Source of the DNA: Tubiluchus corallicola
Taxonomy: Eukaryota > Priapulida > Priapulimorpha > Priapulimorphida > Tubiluchidae
Length of the DNA: 64,000 bases
NCBI GenBank assembly: GCA_030141605.1
Contig: JAQGDQ010000264.1
Location: forward strand, 221,001-285,000
Direction of reading: 5' to 3'
Position numbers and translations under genes: made by a program. The first letter of the stretch is position 1, and each line of letters opens with the position of its first letter. The notes under the pieces are model-generated. The model saw nothing but the letters and a program-made list of their open reading frames with translations, made no database searches and had not been told where the DNA came from. Of this stretch, positions 1 through 13,262 are shown one piece after another.

Positions 1-436
1 ATGGTTTTAAATCTGCTGCCATAAAAATTCCAATGTGTTTCATTGCCAATTGAGCTTTTTGCAATTCAGATGCTAGTTTTGACTTAAAAGCATCGGACAG
101 TTTCATTTAACCAGTTTCAGGCGCACTTTTGGAAGTTGGCGGTGCTTACTTACTTTTGCTCAGTGATTATTCACATGAATTTCCTTCATTCCAGCTATCT
201 AAATGATGCCACTTCATGTGTAATGTCATATTTGTTGTATTTCCAGCATAATATAAAGCAGCATCACAAACTCGGCGAGTAGTTCTTATACCGTTCTGAT
301 CATATCTTACTGGGAACAGAAAATGCTTCCAAACTTTTGATTTGAAGGTGGCAGGTGCATTTTCTAATTCACACTTGCTAGCCATATTCTGCAGATTAAA
401 ATACACGATTATTACAATGTTGACTGCAGGCTGCAC
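1..436 (-). mobile_element. ZBED/hAT-type transposase remnant, N-terminal part
   Basis: Read on the minus strand, 436-167 encodes a BED-type zinc-finger-like segment: a VWKHFLFPVRYDQNG block, then RRVCDAALYYAGNTTNMTLH and a closing KWHH. This order (aromatic W..F, basic linker, C..C, N.(T/S)NM..H...H) is that of ZBED/hAT transposases. The second zinc cysteine is absent (CDAA where C..C is expected) and the frame stops at 167. A second frame at about 109-1 reads LAMKHIGIFMAADLKP, which matches the segment that follows the finger in ZBED proteins (aI..FIa.DL.P). The two pieces lie in different frames with stops between them. It is therefore either a decayed copy or one interrupted by an intron (a GTAAGT lies between them). 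The rest of the transposase would be off the left edge. Confidence 0.7.
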
Positions 437-3120
437 GCTGTAGCATGTATACGTCAGCTCTTGGGACAGCTTAAACTGTGTTGAAGGAGTGATTGTTACG
501 TATCTAGTGTAGTACAGTACACTGGGGTTTTACATTGCTTATATCAGCAACACTCAGACATGTGGCCATGTGCCAAACTTCAGACACTCGGGCGAGTCAA
601 AGTATCGCGATACAGACACGCTTTGATGATGCGCGTATTGTACCAAAAGAAATTACAATGCATTGATGTATCGTTACAGGCCTAGTTAGCATTAAGCAAG
701 AAAACCAATTCTGCATGTTTCAGCTTTGCATCTACTGCAGAGCCTTTAAGCATTTATTTTTATCCATGTAAAATAAGCATCTACGTCACACTGTCGACCC
801 ATGTACGTCACACTGTCTCCACAGTTTCTTTAAATAGTTTATAGGGGGCAACATTAGTAACACACAAGAGAGTAAACTCAGGCCTAAAATTTTGCTAAAG
901 TAGAAAGCTACACGATCGCAGGAATTGTTTCGCATTTTATTTAAGAAAAATAAGAGCTTTAACAGAGAGAAAATAAACTCCACAATCTATCAAGAAAAAG
1001 AAATTAAAAGTCATAATCACATGTATTAGCTGTATATCACAATAAAAAAATGTTTAATGTGGAGACTGGGATGCTATGTTGAAAAAAATTACAAATGGCC
1101 ACATGGTCCGAAAATCAGATTGGCGGGCGTAAGTACTAGTGTTTACATGGGTAGCATAAATCAGACTCGTGCACCTTTTCCTTATACTCGACATTGCACC
1201 CGGGAACATTCAGCGACTACAAAGAAATTAAAATTTTTATTTGCAATGGGTGCACTTCATTTAACTGCAGTGTTACCTTAGCAATAAACATAGTAAAGGC
1301 TCTGAACAGAGAAGCTATGAATGACATATGTTAGCGTTTTGCCACACGACATTTGACTGAGTTTTTGCCCTTATCTGCCAGGCGTTTTCATTACTTATAC
1401 TGTACACTTTATCAATGAGTCAGCTACAACGTATAGATTATTGGCACATACTATGACTTACAGCCATGACTATATGACTTATGACTATAAAAAAAAGTAT
1501 AATATATATTGACTTACAGTAAAACTAAAAGCAGCTTACACGTTAAGCCACAATCCATAGATGGAGTATAAGCACATAATTTACGTTATTTTCCCCTGCT
1601 CTTCGCTGGGCTTGAATAGTTTGTACGGAGGTCTCTTAAACTACTTCTAGACTGTCTACTGTACCGTAAGTAAACGTATGGCACACTGGGCATACGCTGC
1701 ATCACAAAGGTAAACAAACTATAACTATTTTGGAAATACCTATAGTCAGGAGTACAACTGCTACACCAACCAACACTCCAACGTAAGTTGGGTCGCCCTT
1801 TTTTAAGCCGGTGTTAAAATTTTCTAATTGAACAAGGAAAAGTCTCACAATTTCTGTTGCCATGTTTCCTGCTTCCATACAACGTTGCTACAGCTAGCAA
1901 CGCACCGCATTTTTTTACACCAGGCTACATTTCGATCCTAAATAAACTGTATCTATGGTTGAGCAGTGAGAAATGAGAATTCCCATGGGAATTTTACCCT
2001 TTTTTCCAGCTTATCATGATTGCTTGTGACTTCCTGTCAAGTTCCTGACCGTATATGTAGTAGTACTAGATTAAGTTGCGCATGTTTACAGGCTATGCGG
2101 TGTCATGATAGCTGGTGCATTTTCACTAATAATTAATGTTAATTAAAAAAGTTATAGCAATATAATTATATGAGTGAAGCATATAATTACAACATAATCT
2201 AATATTGCCTGAATCAAAATAATTAGAATTAGCTTAATTATTATGCTAAATACAGCTTGAAACAGGTGATATAAAGTTGACTAAAAGTTTGTATAATTGC
2301 ATTCTGCATGAAATTACAATACAGGACATGACATACTGAATTTTTAACACAGAATACTGTTTCTGGCCCAACATAATAATGTTATATTTCTTCAAAACTT
2401 TATACCCTATCCAAAGAAATTGGGGCATAGGTGGAAACTATATTCCGCACGTGCCCTTTCTCAAAATGCCTTTTGAAACTAATGAAATATTCATTATTAA
2501 TAATGAAATGTAATTCCATGGGTGATCCCAATGAAAAGTGCACTTGTACAGTATATTTATCATATGAATGCTAATGGTATATGAATTCATTAGCTGAACT
2601 ACATGATACCCAAAGAAGTGAGATGATGATACTGGCTCTGAATTATTACACACACAACTTCAAACTGTGAACACTCCTTCGCTTATGTATGTCAATATGT
2701 CCATGTTAAATGTCAGAATATCTACCTACTAAGTAAAAACAATTCCGATTTAAAAGTAAGAATAGTAAAACGAAAAAGGCATGAAGAAATAACTTGCCAG
2801 TAAACTTGTCTTATGTATCGCGTGCTGGTCGTGCTAACAGAATAGGTGTTGTAATGCTAAATAAAGTCGCTTGCTGATTCAGTTGCTGATCGAGTTATAT
2901 TGATCCATTTGTGATGATGATTCTGCTATTATTTGTCTTAATTGGCCACTGGAATGTAAGATGTGCACTTTTTAATTAATATTACCAATCGGTTTATGTA
3001 TTGTAATCGACCATTATAACATGGTGGCTAATAACAATGGGGTAGTGGTTGATTATATACCTTGATTGGTTCATTAATTCACTGTGTACATCTTACGCAA
3101 ATCTCTGATTGACCTTGCTG
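437..3120. other. No gene recognised
   Basis: Short AT-rich reading frames only, none with splice-bounded or family-like character. Two short perfect palindromes stand out: gtatcgcgatac at 603-614, close upstream of the hAT remnant, and the 16-bp aattcccatgggaatt at 1978-1993. Upstream DNA of the hAT element probably makes up part of the first few hundred bases, but I could not define its inverted terminus. Confidence 0.5.
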
Positions 3121-3200
3121 TTTACTTACCTGCACATCTTCCAAACTAACTACTTGCTTGTGATACGGGCAGAGGTTTGACACAATGGAGTTTGAACACA
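3121..3200 (+). repeat. Direct repeat flanking the TAGG array, copy 1
   Basis: The stretch beginning tttacttacctgca and running through actacttgcttg, gcagaggtt and agtttgaacaca recurs with point differences at 3953-4028. The two copies lie on either side of the first part of the tetranucleotide array. The copies are clearly diverged, so the duplication is not recent. Confidence 0.8.
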
Positions 3201-3507
3201 TAGCTCTGTTCTGTTCAGCCTCTATTATGACAGGTTTTATGATATTTGTCGTGTTTTGTGCTGTTCCATTCTGTGCTGTTCTTCTTCATTCTATTCTGAT
3301 CTGATCTGGTCTGATACATGTTGTTCAAAACCACTTATTCTATTCTATTTAACTCGACTTTATTGCAAGCAAGTAAGTTTGAAAGTAAATAACACAGTTT
3401 GATGCTTTTTCCACATTTAATACGTAGTTGTTAATTTCTACAATTGCATGCATTTAAGTATTTTTACAGTTATTAATTAGTTACTTACAGATAGGTTCTA
3501 AATAAGG

Positions 3508-4335
3508 TGGTAGATATGCAGGTAGGTAGGTAGGTCAGCATGTATGTATGTACGTATATATGTATGTATGTATGTATGCATGTAGGTAGGTAGGTAGGTA
3601 GGTAGGTAGGTAGGTAAGTAGCTAGGTAGCTAGACAGCTAGGTAGGTAGGCAGTTAGGTAGCTAGGTGGGCAAGTAGGTAGGTACACAAGTAGATAGGTA
3701 GGGAGACACGTATAGGTAAATAGTTAGGTAGGTGGGTAAGGACGTAGATAGGTAGGTGGGTAAGTAGGTAGCTAAGAAGGTAGGTAGGTAAGTAGATAAG
3801 TAGGTAGATAAGTGCAGGTACATAAATTATGGATAGACAGGTAGGTAAGTAGGCAGGTAGATATGTAGGTAAATAAGTAGGTAGGTAAGGAGCTAGGTAG
3901 ACAGATTAGGTACTGACCTACCTACCTACCTATATACCTCACTACCTAATTGTTTACTTACCTGCAGTACTACCAAACTACTTGCTTGCGATACTGACAG
4001 AGGTTGGACACAATGAAGTTTGAACACACCGTTATGAAGTAGGTATAGGTAGGTAGGCAGGTAACTAGGTATGTAAGAAGTATGTAGGTAGGTGGACAGC
4101 TAGGTAGGTCGGTAACTAAGAAGGTAGGTAGGTAAGTAGGTAGATGAGTAGGTAAGTAATTAAACAAGTAAGTAGATAAACAAGTGGATGTGTAGATAGA
4201 TAGGTAGGTAAGTTATAAGTGAGGTACGCAGGCTTGCAAATGGGTAGAAGGGTTGGCGGGTAAGCATTTGGGTAGATAGAGAGATAGGTAGGAAAATAGG
4301 TAGGTAGGTAGTTAGGTAAGCAGGCAGGTAGGACT
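3508..4335. repeat. Degenerate (TAGG)n / (GTAG)n tetranucleotide array
   Basis: About 800 bp of imperfect tetranucleotide repeat, mostly gtag/tagg, with interspersed gtat, aagt and agct variants. It is interrupted around 3910-4035 by a short inverted stretch (cctacctacctacc) and by the second copy of the flanking direct repeat. On the minus strand it gives spurious reading frames of the (LPTY)n type. The unit is not a telomeric TTAGGG. Confidence 0.92.
3953..4028 (+). repeat. Direct repeat flanking the TAGG array, copy 2
   Basis: Diverged second copy of 3121-3200 (tttacttacctgca, actacttgcttgc, cagaggttggacacaatg, agtttgaacacac). It sits inside the array, followed by a further 300 bp of tetranucleotide repeats. 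Confidence 0.8.
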
Positions 4336-6240
4336 GACAGTGTCACCTGCAAAAATGTTTTGGCATTTGTGCTGCCCAAGTGTCTGCCACTGAAGTGTCC
4401 ATTGCCTAAAGGTCTACTCAATCAACTGCACTAAAAACTTTGTTGGTTTTGCTAGTTCAAGAGTAAACCATAAAAAACTAGTTGGAAGAACTCCTGACAC
4501 TGATGTCCTTCAAACAGTTCCACTACCTAAATTTTATTTCAGCTTAGCAACTGTTTACCCCCATCTCAATGCTATATAATATTAAGGCGGTAAGCATGCT
4601 TATAGCTACCGAATATCTATTGCATTATATTAAAGAAGGGGGTACCTAAGAACAGGTTTCTATGCATCATAAAATCATCATAATTATAGTACACTTGAGT
4701 GGTGAGTTGTAAATTTTTTGTTACTGTATCATTTACTACAAGCCTGCTGTCAGCAAAGTATAGCTCTGGACCTCTGGTAAGCGCGCGGTGGTTTGTAGTG
4801 CCCGCGAGATACAGATACAGAAATCACCATCGGTGCCAATGAAAGGTTTCCTACATTTCTCACACCATCTTTTGTGACAGTGTCACAGCGGGAATTTTAG
4901 GTAATTCGTGGACAGTTATTGCTTAATTTTGTTCATTCGCTTATTTCTTTTTCAGATGTCGGTTCCAATGACTACAATTTTCTTTTTGACCTTTAATGAG
5001 TGTTGTTTACGGTGTCTTTATGCATTATCAACATTTTTTAACGAAAACAGCAGCAATTCACCGAAAATTTACAAGCTAAGCGTCCAGTCTTGGCAACATA
5101 ATTAATACAGCTTTCTGTCCATAAGCGCATTTGCGAAGTTTGCCGTCTGCAGTTGGGGAGGAATTGTCTCTGCTGTTATATATTTTATCTATTGTAAAAT
5201 GCTATGTGTGATGTTTAAAGCTTGCTCGCTATCTCCGGTGTTACGTATCACTTCGTCGTGTACAGCGGCGCTACGTACCGCCTCGCCGTGTGCCCGCTTG
5301 GAATGTACTACCTTATTATGTTCCTTAATAATGTTCCTCGTGGTACATGGCGCCATCAAACATGGCCATGCAATACACAGCGAGGGTACAAGGTGAGGTC
5401 TCAACCTTCAAGTTGAGGTAGTACATGAGAATATCAAATAAGTGCAAATGTTCCACAATGTTCCATGTGATTTAGAAGACGGAGCTTGGAGATTGACTAT
5501 TATCATGTATTGCAGAATATTCGAACGTGAATGGTTTTACATGGTGCTTTGCAGCTCGCCAGCTGCACTATGAATTTTATCAAATAAATGAATGTCATGC
5601 ACTTAACATAATACAACAATGTAATTATGGCATTGCAATAAATTTATATTTGTATATTTTGCTCTTTTTTCAGTGTGTCGCATCCCATACCAGAAAACTG
5701 AGACTCAAATAGGGATTGACAAGTGAAAGTGAGATACATTATGTATTTGCTCCACATAACAGTATCTCAGCAAGGCTAGAAGGCAGCAGCCTATATTGGA
5801 CAAAAACCCCGGACAAGATCTACTAAATGTTCTTTTAGTTATTTTTGACAAACAGAACTTTTGAACGATATTTGGCAAGGTAACTAGTAAACAAAAGCTG
5901 TAAGCTTTCGTTGTGCCTGGGACTACCATCACTCCGACAATGCATGTGAGCAGTGGAAACTGCTGACAACTTTCTAACGCAAATGCAAAGATCTCCCACA
6001 TTGCTAGCACTGTGCTTGTCGAGTATTCAGGTAGTATGGCGATTGGTGATTTTACATCTCAATTTAACCTCTGCCATTATAAGATGATAAATTAATTTGT
6101 CAGTTTTGCATCTAGACAGCTCAGCTGCCTATAAATTAATGATAAGACTTGCTGGTGATCAAAGAACAGTTGTGATATCTTAATATGGAAAATTGACTGT
6201 GTAACTAACAGTAAGGATAGTTAATATTAGTAGCTACAGG
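4336..6240. other. No gene recognised
   Basis: Contains a short palindrome around gtgacagtgtcac near 4875, and a slightly CG-rich stretch at 5225-5370 that is open in several frames on both strands. None of these frames resembles a known protein and none is bounded by good splice signals. The 3' part (6190-6260) is the probable 5' untranslated region or upstream intron of the following gene, with a ctacag acceptor-like site just before 6240. Confidence 0.4.
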
Positions 6241-6260
6241 ATGACTTGTAACTGCCACTT

Positions 6261-8491
6261 ATGGAGATGACTGATGCTGAAGAACCTGCAGTTTGCCCTG
6301 TACCACAGTCGTTACCAAATGAAATTATTAAGATTTACCCAGATCCTATTTTGAAATTAACACCCGAAAGATCTGGAAATGTGCTTCATAATTTGCAGAA
6401 GAAAGTTTTACCTGCTAAAAATGGAAAGAAATTATCTTTGGACATTAGATTGCGAGCAAAATCAGAAACTACTAAAGTTGGCACGACAAAATCTACATAT
6501 CCCAAACATGGTGAAATGCAGACATTGGGAGAACAAGTCAGTAGTAACCAATGCAATTCTGCTGGAGCAAAAAAGCAGGCAGTGTGCTCAAAACCTGGCA
6601 TAGTTAAATCAGCACGGTCTGAGCTTTATCACAATTCAATATACCCAGCTGCTAGAATGGCTAAAATTAAACAAAGTGGGACAGAAGTTGTGAGTGAACC
6701 TGTGTATGTACACCCTTCTGAAACACATAAATTAGTGCCAAGTGTGCAAACTAGAAAGTTAGAAAGCTTTGACATAGTAGACCAGGGTGCAGCGATTTCT
6801 GGCCTGTCTAAGCCGGAGGTACATACGAACTTAAAGCTTGTTGATGATCTGCAACATGTGAAAAATGAACAAATAGACTTAGCCAAGGCAGTTGAGGAAA
6901 GAATATCTAGTTCTGAAGAAGCATTGCAGCAGCTTAATATAAAGGTTTGTTTTATTATACATGTATGGGTAATTGAGGCCAGATGGTACAGTGGTACCTC
7001 TGGTATCCTGCTGCATGTATGTTAATATGCTATGTTCAATGATTCGAATAAAGACATCAGAACAATTACTGGTGATTTTTTTAATCAAGCAGCTATGTCT
7101 TTTAGTAAAGTTTCCTTGTCAGGTCTTGAATGATGTCTACTGAGTGCATTACTTTTTTAATTGTTTTTATTATCTGTGTTTCTACTTTCTCCCCATTTGT
7201 TTCTGCAACTAACATGTGGGAGTTTACATCTTTCCAAAATAGTGTCGCTGTTTATTGATGCTTTTCTACCGGCATTCTTTTTATACGGTATATGTGTTGT
7301 CTTTAGTCTGCTGCAGGTGTAGAAGTCCATGAACCAATGTTCACAGATCTCATAGGACTAGATGTTACTAGAGACAGAATTTTAGGTGAAGTTGTCGAAG
7401 AACAAATAGGAACAACAAAACCACAATTTCTGTCAACGAAAATTGATAAAGTAAGTTTTATGGAAGAATTCAGTTCAACTTGTAAATAGACATAAATGTT
7501 AGAATTACATGTCAAATCTGAATATATTATAGATTATTAAAAATATTCTTGATGTCAATTTTTAAGTGTTTCATTGAGCCACTATCAGTATGGCTAAAGT
7601 TTACATAATGACTATCATTTAGATGTACAGTCAAAGATGTACAAGCATTATAGCATACTTACATCATTTCAAAAAAAAACTATGATGTATATTTGCATGC
7701 TATAGTGATGCAAATGCTGTATCCAGATATGCAGTGTTGATGTCTTACTGCATAAGTAAAAGATGTTGAATCTTATTAATGTTACCACTTTTGATTGTAC
7801 TTAATTGAATTCCGCTAGTACATACTATCTTTCTTCCAGTTACTTTCATTAACACATACTTCCTCTTTTCCTGTGTGATCCTTCCCTTTTCTTTTTTTAG
7901 TTTGCATGTCAGTGGGCTTATACAGGCCTTTGCTTCTCTAGCCCACTATGGTACAATTATTCTTTTATGATAATGATGATGTATGAAACATAATACTACC
8001 GGATCATGTAACAATATTGTTAGTTTGTCGCCATCAATTGAATCTTACTTTTGCCCTGAATATGCTAAAAAATAAAACTTCAAAGTAGTCTGCATGGGCC
8101 TATTCGGTTACCATGTTCAAAATAACGTAAGAATTTTTGTTTGAAAGCAGCGGTAGTTAGGATGTAATTCCTGCCTTTTTTACACTTTCTGAAACTCTTT
8201 GCTAGAATTTGTTACTCAAGGTCGCAAGAAACAAAGCTACAAAGGACAACAATGGTTCCTAAATGTGCAAGCTGGAATTCTTTCGGCATTAAGCGTAACA
8301 ATGTGATAATTTCTTTTTTGAAGGTTCCAGATTTGATGAAGTATTTGTCGGATGACTACTGGCATGAACCATGCAACTTTAGCACAGAACCTCTGAGTCA
8401 CACTCAACCTCGTGGGAGAACTACTTCACTGTCTTCACTACTGGATATGATAGAGCACAGACGAGTATGTGATCGTGCGGGGCACTCTTGA
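6261..8491 (+). CDS. Unrecognised protein, three-exon gene model
   Basis: Three phase-0 exons join without frame breaks: 6261-6944 (228 codons, donor AAG|GTTTGT), 7307-7450 (48 codons, TTTAG acceptor, AAA|GTAAGT donor) and 8324-8491 (acceptor TTTCTTTTTTGAAG, ending in TGA). The third exon could instead end at a GTATGT donor after 8464. An in-frame TAA lies four codons before the ATG at 6261, so this is the likely start. The 331-residue product is hydrophilic and rich in S, K and E, with no signal peptide or membrane helix. It is probably disordered at first and helical or coiled-coil around residues 190-228 (LVDDLQHVKNEQIDLAKAVE, then EERISSSEEALQQ). The second exon contains EPMFTDLIGLDVTRDRILGE. 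I do not recognise the family; a cytosolic or cytoskeletal or centrosomal scaffold would fit but is only a guess. The amino-acid order is much less biased than in neighbouring chance frames, which supports real coding. A polyadenylation-like AATAAA is at 8861. Confidence 0.65.
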
Positions 8492-11400
8492 TAAATTATG
8501 GTAAAGTAGCTAACAAACTTGGTATACAATTTTTACTTGCTGAGGCTTCAGAACTTTGCAAATTTGGGGAAGTTATTAAACTTGTCTTATATTAGTTCTA
8601 AAAAATTTATTACCTGTTAGAAAAATTGGAAATTATGTTTTGTGTGCAGATATGTTGCTAAAGAACCGAGTTCCTCCTACAGCGCACAGTGTTGATGTCA
8701 TGAGTAGCGCTGTTTAAAGCTTAAAAATTTTAACTTGTACGTTGACTACCAGGTGCACCCATTTTAATGTTCCTTCAATCATTTGTTTTGAAATTCAACT
8801 AAGTTCAGTTTCCTACGAGATAGGCAAAATACAATGTGCTTAAATTACTATTTTTGCCAAAATAAACTATATAATTTCATATGTAAATTTATTAAACAGC
8901 TAATTATGCATAATGAAATTGCATATAGTTGAAAGCATGGTAGCTTTTTCTTGCCAACACAAGCTGTTTAGATTACTGATATTTTTCTGATCGCACAAGT
9001 TTTTCAATTGCTGGTAGATATAAATTTATTTTATGATTTTTTTTGAAACTGTCTGTAATTTACTAAAGTTTTCCTTATTCAAGAATAGATTAAATGATTT
9101 AAGCAAGCCAATACAGGTCAGAACAAATACCAAAGAATGTTTTTAAACTATTTTTGTAAATACAATGGCAAAAGTGTTTTGCTGTAGACTAAACATTATG
9201 GGTGTGCAGGAAAAATTATTGACCTTGTTATAATTCAATGATCCTGTGATGCTGAGCTGCTTTTATTAAGATAAGCCAAGTGTCATTGTTCTTTAGTTGA
9301 GAGTAAAGTTTCTAACTGATGTTATACTGTTGATTAAACCTTAAACAAACACAGTTTTTATATCTATAGTATTTTCAGTTTTTCTGTTTCTTTTTGATGC
9401 TACAACTACATTTTTCAACTAGCTTGGCACTCTTATCAGAACTATCTTAACATGTAGAGACTCTAAAAACAATTTAACGATCTTGTAAGAAATGATTCCA
9501 GACTAATAATCACACTCACCTCCTTAATTCTTTTGTAATATGGAATGGACATTGTTTGGTGAATGCACGTGGTCTCCCGCCATACCATTCCAGCTTAGTT
9601 ATTTTTCATTAATGATTGAAGATCGAAAACATGATTTATAAATTTTTTATGGCCTTCAGCATTAGCCAAAATATGAATAGTAACCAATTCTGCATTATTT
9701 TGCCGAATTTGCCACACAGGCAACTGAATTAGTAATGTTATGATACCTGGTTTATATGCGCCTCTCAACGGCATTATGCTAAAGTTGTCTCTGAAATGAA
9801 CAATCATGCAAATCAAACTTTTCTGCATGAAGGTCCTGTTTTCTGTAATAAAATTGTGTGTGGAAGTTTAAGAACATGGATGTTTAATTAATTCAATGCC
9901 AATGTGACCAGTCTCAACTGAAATATCAATGCAATGAACTAAATTCAAAAATTATCTAAAGCTTTACATATTAGTCTTAATTAGTGATTAGTTAGCCGCC
10001 ATTTCAACTTGCAGTTGCAATTTTCCAAGAATGAACAGCAGCACATTACTAATATTTTTTATCCACTGGAGAATGACATACATGTACATTACCACATTAT
10101 TTATGATTTTATAAAATTTATTATAACATTCAACAGGCACTTGGCAAATGACACTGCAAATAGACATAATAATTTAAGGCTTGCATTAATGATACAATGA
10201 TATGTTAACAATGAATGTTATTATTATCACGAATTTACGATACCTAAAAGGTATTTTTCTGCTTGTCAAATCATATTTAGTTAGTAAAATAATTTGTTTT
10301 TTGTTTTTCGAACAAGTAGCATTTCACAGTTGAGCTCTAATAGAACTGTTTTAAAATTTTATACACTACTTTATTAGCTTTTGGTTTATGCATAAATGAA
10401 TGCAGATGATTTGCGAGTAACTTCTCGTCATCATGAATTACACTCAGTAACGACTTTAGTTAACAGTAGTCTATGAATGAGCAATGTCTCAACAAATGTC
10501 TTCAATAGCTTCATAGCAAACAACTAACCATTTAAGTTTGACAACAGTGACATTATAGAACACCTTTTCTATTGAACTAGTACAGGTAAATTCAATGTAC
10601 TTTAGTGACTCAATGACATTTGTTTACTTATTTTAATCAAAAAAAAACATTGACTTAAACATACCTGATAAAAACTGAATATTCAGATATAATCACCAAG
10701 AAATAAATAAATTATTTCACATATTTACAATAGAAATGTCAAATGCTTTGGCTGTGCATTGTAACATTTTATTGCTACACAATACGGGGTGAGATGGCAC
10801 AATGTGTGCATGTATATACATGTACTTGGTTCATGTCTTGCATTGTGCACAATCTCATAATTAATAATTATTAATATTCATACATTTATATACAAAATAT
10901 CACACGGTGTAACAATAAACTTTCCAGGCAAATAAAACATAATTTTTCAGTGTTTTTTTTGCTGTGTTCTTGTCAAAAGAGATCACAAAACGTGAGCAAC
11001 GTAAAAATTGAATTGCTAACTTGCACTTGATTTAAGATGAGATTATGAAGCAATATTTAGTAGCTGAAAATGAATCAAATGTATTAACAAAAAAACTCTT
11101 GAATTAACGTTCAAGGATTCTTATTGTTGAATTAAGTTTTCCTGTTTTCTAGTTACATGGCCTGAAACTTGCATGTTATTTCTGATTGAATGACTTGAAG
11201 AATTGGCAGCAGATTTCAAACATAAGATGAAAGCTAACACAATAAAAACATTGCACATAAGCAGATGACGTTTTACCTGCTCATTGTGTTAGCTTTTATA
11301 TTTGTATTTATTTAGATGAAAATAAATGATGTACATGTATAAATTGCTTGCTGTCGTCATGTTACACACAGAAATAGATACAATCAGCTGTCACATATCT

Positions 11401-13150
11401 TTACAGGTTTATAACAACATAGTATCAAAAATGGATTTATCAATACAAATTTATATTGAACTTTGTACTGAAGCCATTTGATTTTTGCATAGGCCATGTG
11501 TTTTGCACTTTTATGTGCATTGCAGGTACATGAAATGTACACATATTTGTATATATAGCAAATAATCTATTAAAAACAAAGATGGGAAATCTGTTTAACT
11601 TCAAAATTAATGAATTTACAAGTGAACCATAAATGAGGTTTGGATTCATAGAAAGTTACACAATTCAAAATTGTTTCTTCATCGTTGTCTATGTTAATGT
11701 TTTATAAAGTTGCGCATCGTTAGCAAATTTTAAAGTAACTGTAGAATAACTTATCGCACTTGCGTCGCTGGCATTTCAATGCAAATTCTTTGTCATTAAG
11801 CTAATAGCGATGTGTTTAACTTCCACAAGGTTGAACCTCTTGGCACTGATTCACATGATCTGGTAACGTATTTATCAATTTGGCTTTGCTGTGGACAGAA
11901 CACCACACGGTTATGATAGAAATTGACATGAAAGTAATTTTGTACATATTTCCTGTTGTGACATTCGAATAGTTAGTAACGAACCCTTTCAACAATAATT
12001 CCTGTACGATGAATACAGGTTTGCTGAAAGATGCGTCAGTTGTTTTGGTTGAAATCTTATTTTAAAGTTTCACAGAGTGTTTTTATTGTGCCCTTCCTTT
12101 GTTTTATAACAGACATATTTTTGAACATTGCAAAGTTCAGATGGTATGGAAAAGATGAATGAGTAAATCAGCTAGGTTAGCATGCTTTACATTCATTAAG
12201 ATAATCTAGCTGCCGGTGTACTGCCATATGGTTTGCTTGGCGTGTCGAATGTTGCACCTGAAAATAAAGAAAACAGCTTTGGTCATATAGTTTTTTATTT
12301 TACTGACGGGCAAAATAATCTCTATGATTACTAATTTTTGCATAAGATATCAGCACGAAATGACAAGCAGTCGCTAGGGTTCGGGAGATCTGGGTATAAA
12401 CTGGACCCCCATAGCTTCCCAATAGCCACAATCTTAATAAGCTGTTTTGCTGAAATCCAAAGAGAAGAGTACACATTTTTTTAAAAAATAGCCAATATTC
12501 AGCATTTTGATTTTTTATCATTATTAATTATTGATCATGGATCAACTGGCTGTTTATTGTACAGCGTTAACTCAGATTTTGATATTCTATACAATAGTGT
12601 TGGTATTATAAGTGACTTCAAAGTTATACGTAGATAAAGTTTGAAGAAATTCTGCAAATATTTCGAAGGCCCAACTTGTGGACACTCTGCTGCTTGGAAC
12701 AGTCACCATGCTTCGCTTTTTTGAACATTTCTTTTTATCCTGTGTAGGCTTTGTTATACAGAAGGCAGTTTTTTTAGTTTTATAGTTTTAGTGACATTTC
12801 GTACACAGTTTTCTTGCGTTCAGTGATTGGTTAAATAATGCCCATGCTTTGTTCCTGGTAAAGTCTGGGAATTAAGGGAATCTTAATGAGACAAAGTAAC
12901 TACAATAAATTCGTTTTCTCACAAAATGCGGTAGTTATGCAAAGTCTTCAGATTGGTAATGACGATCACTTCTTACACTAGAGAACATTAACATATTGCA
13001 AATTATGCATACTATAGAATTAAGTTCTCTGACCGGGAATCATGTTCATATTTACATGTGGTTTAGTTTTTCTTTAGTGTTTCATCTAAACTTGCCAAGT
13101 GCTTTATATTATGTGCAATTCTATAATGAAAACCACTTTAATTTAATTAG
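8492..13150. other. No gene recognised
   Basis: AT-rich DNA with only short chance reading frames. It holds an AATAAA at 8861-8866 that could serve the upstream plus-strand gene. The right end probably contains the 3' flank of the minus-strand ZP gene. Confidence 0.5.
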
Positions 13151-13156
13151 TTTATT
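13151..13156 (-). terminator. Polyadenylation signal of the ZP gene
   Basis: AATAAA on the minus strand, about 107 bases past the TAG stop of the ZP-domain gene. This is the first canonical hexamer downstream. The assignment rests on position only. Confidence 0.45.
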
Positions 13157-13262
13157 TTAGTCGATTCAGAGTCTAAAGCTCTAGTTTGCGAGCTTGCAGT
13201 CCATTGTTTTTAATACAGTCAATGTGTTTTTTTATGAAAGAGTTTTACTTGAAACTGCTATA

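Noticed and set aside
3970-4421. Leu-Pro-Thr-Tyr repeat frames on the minus strand
   Set aside because: They translate the TAGG tetranucleotide array.
5189-5416. Overlapping 64-71 codon frames on both strands
   Set aside because: A modestly CG-rich patch that is open in several frames; no splice support and no recognisable protein.
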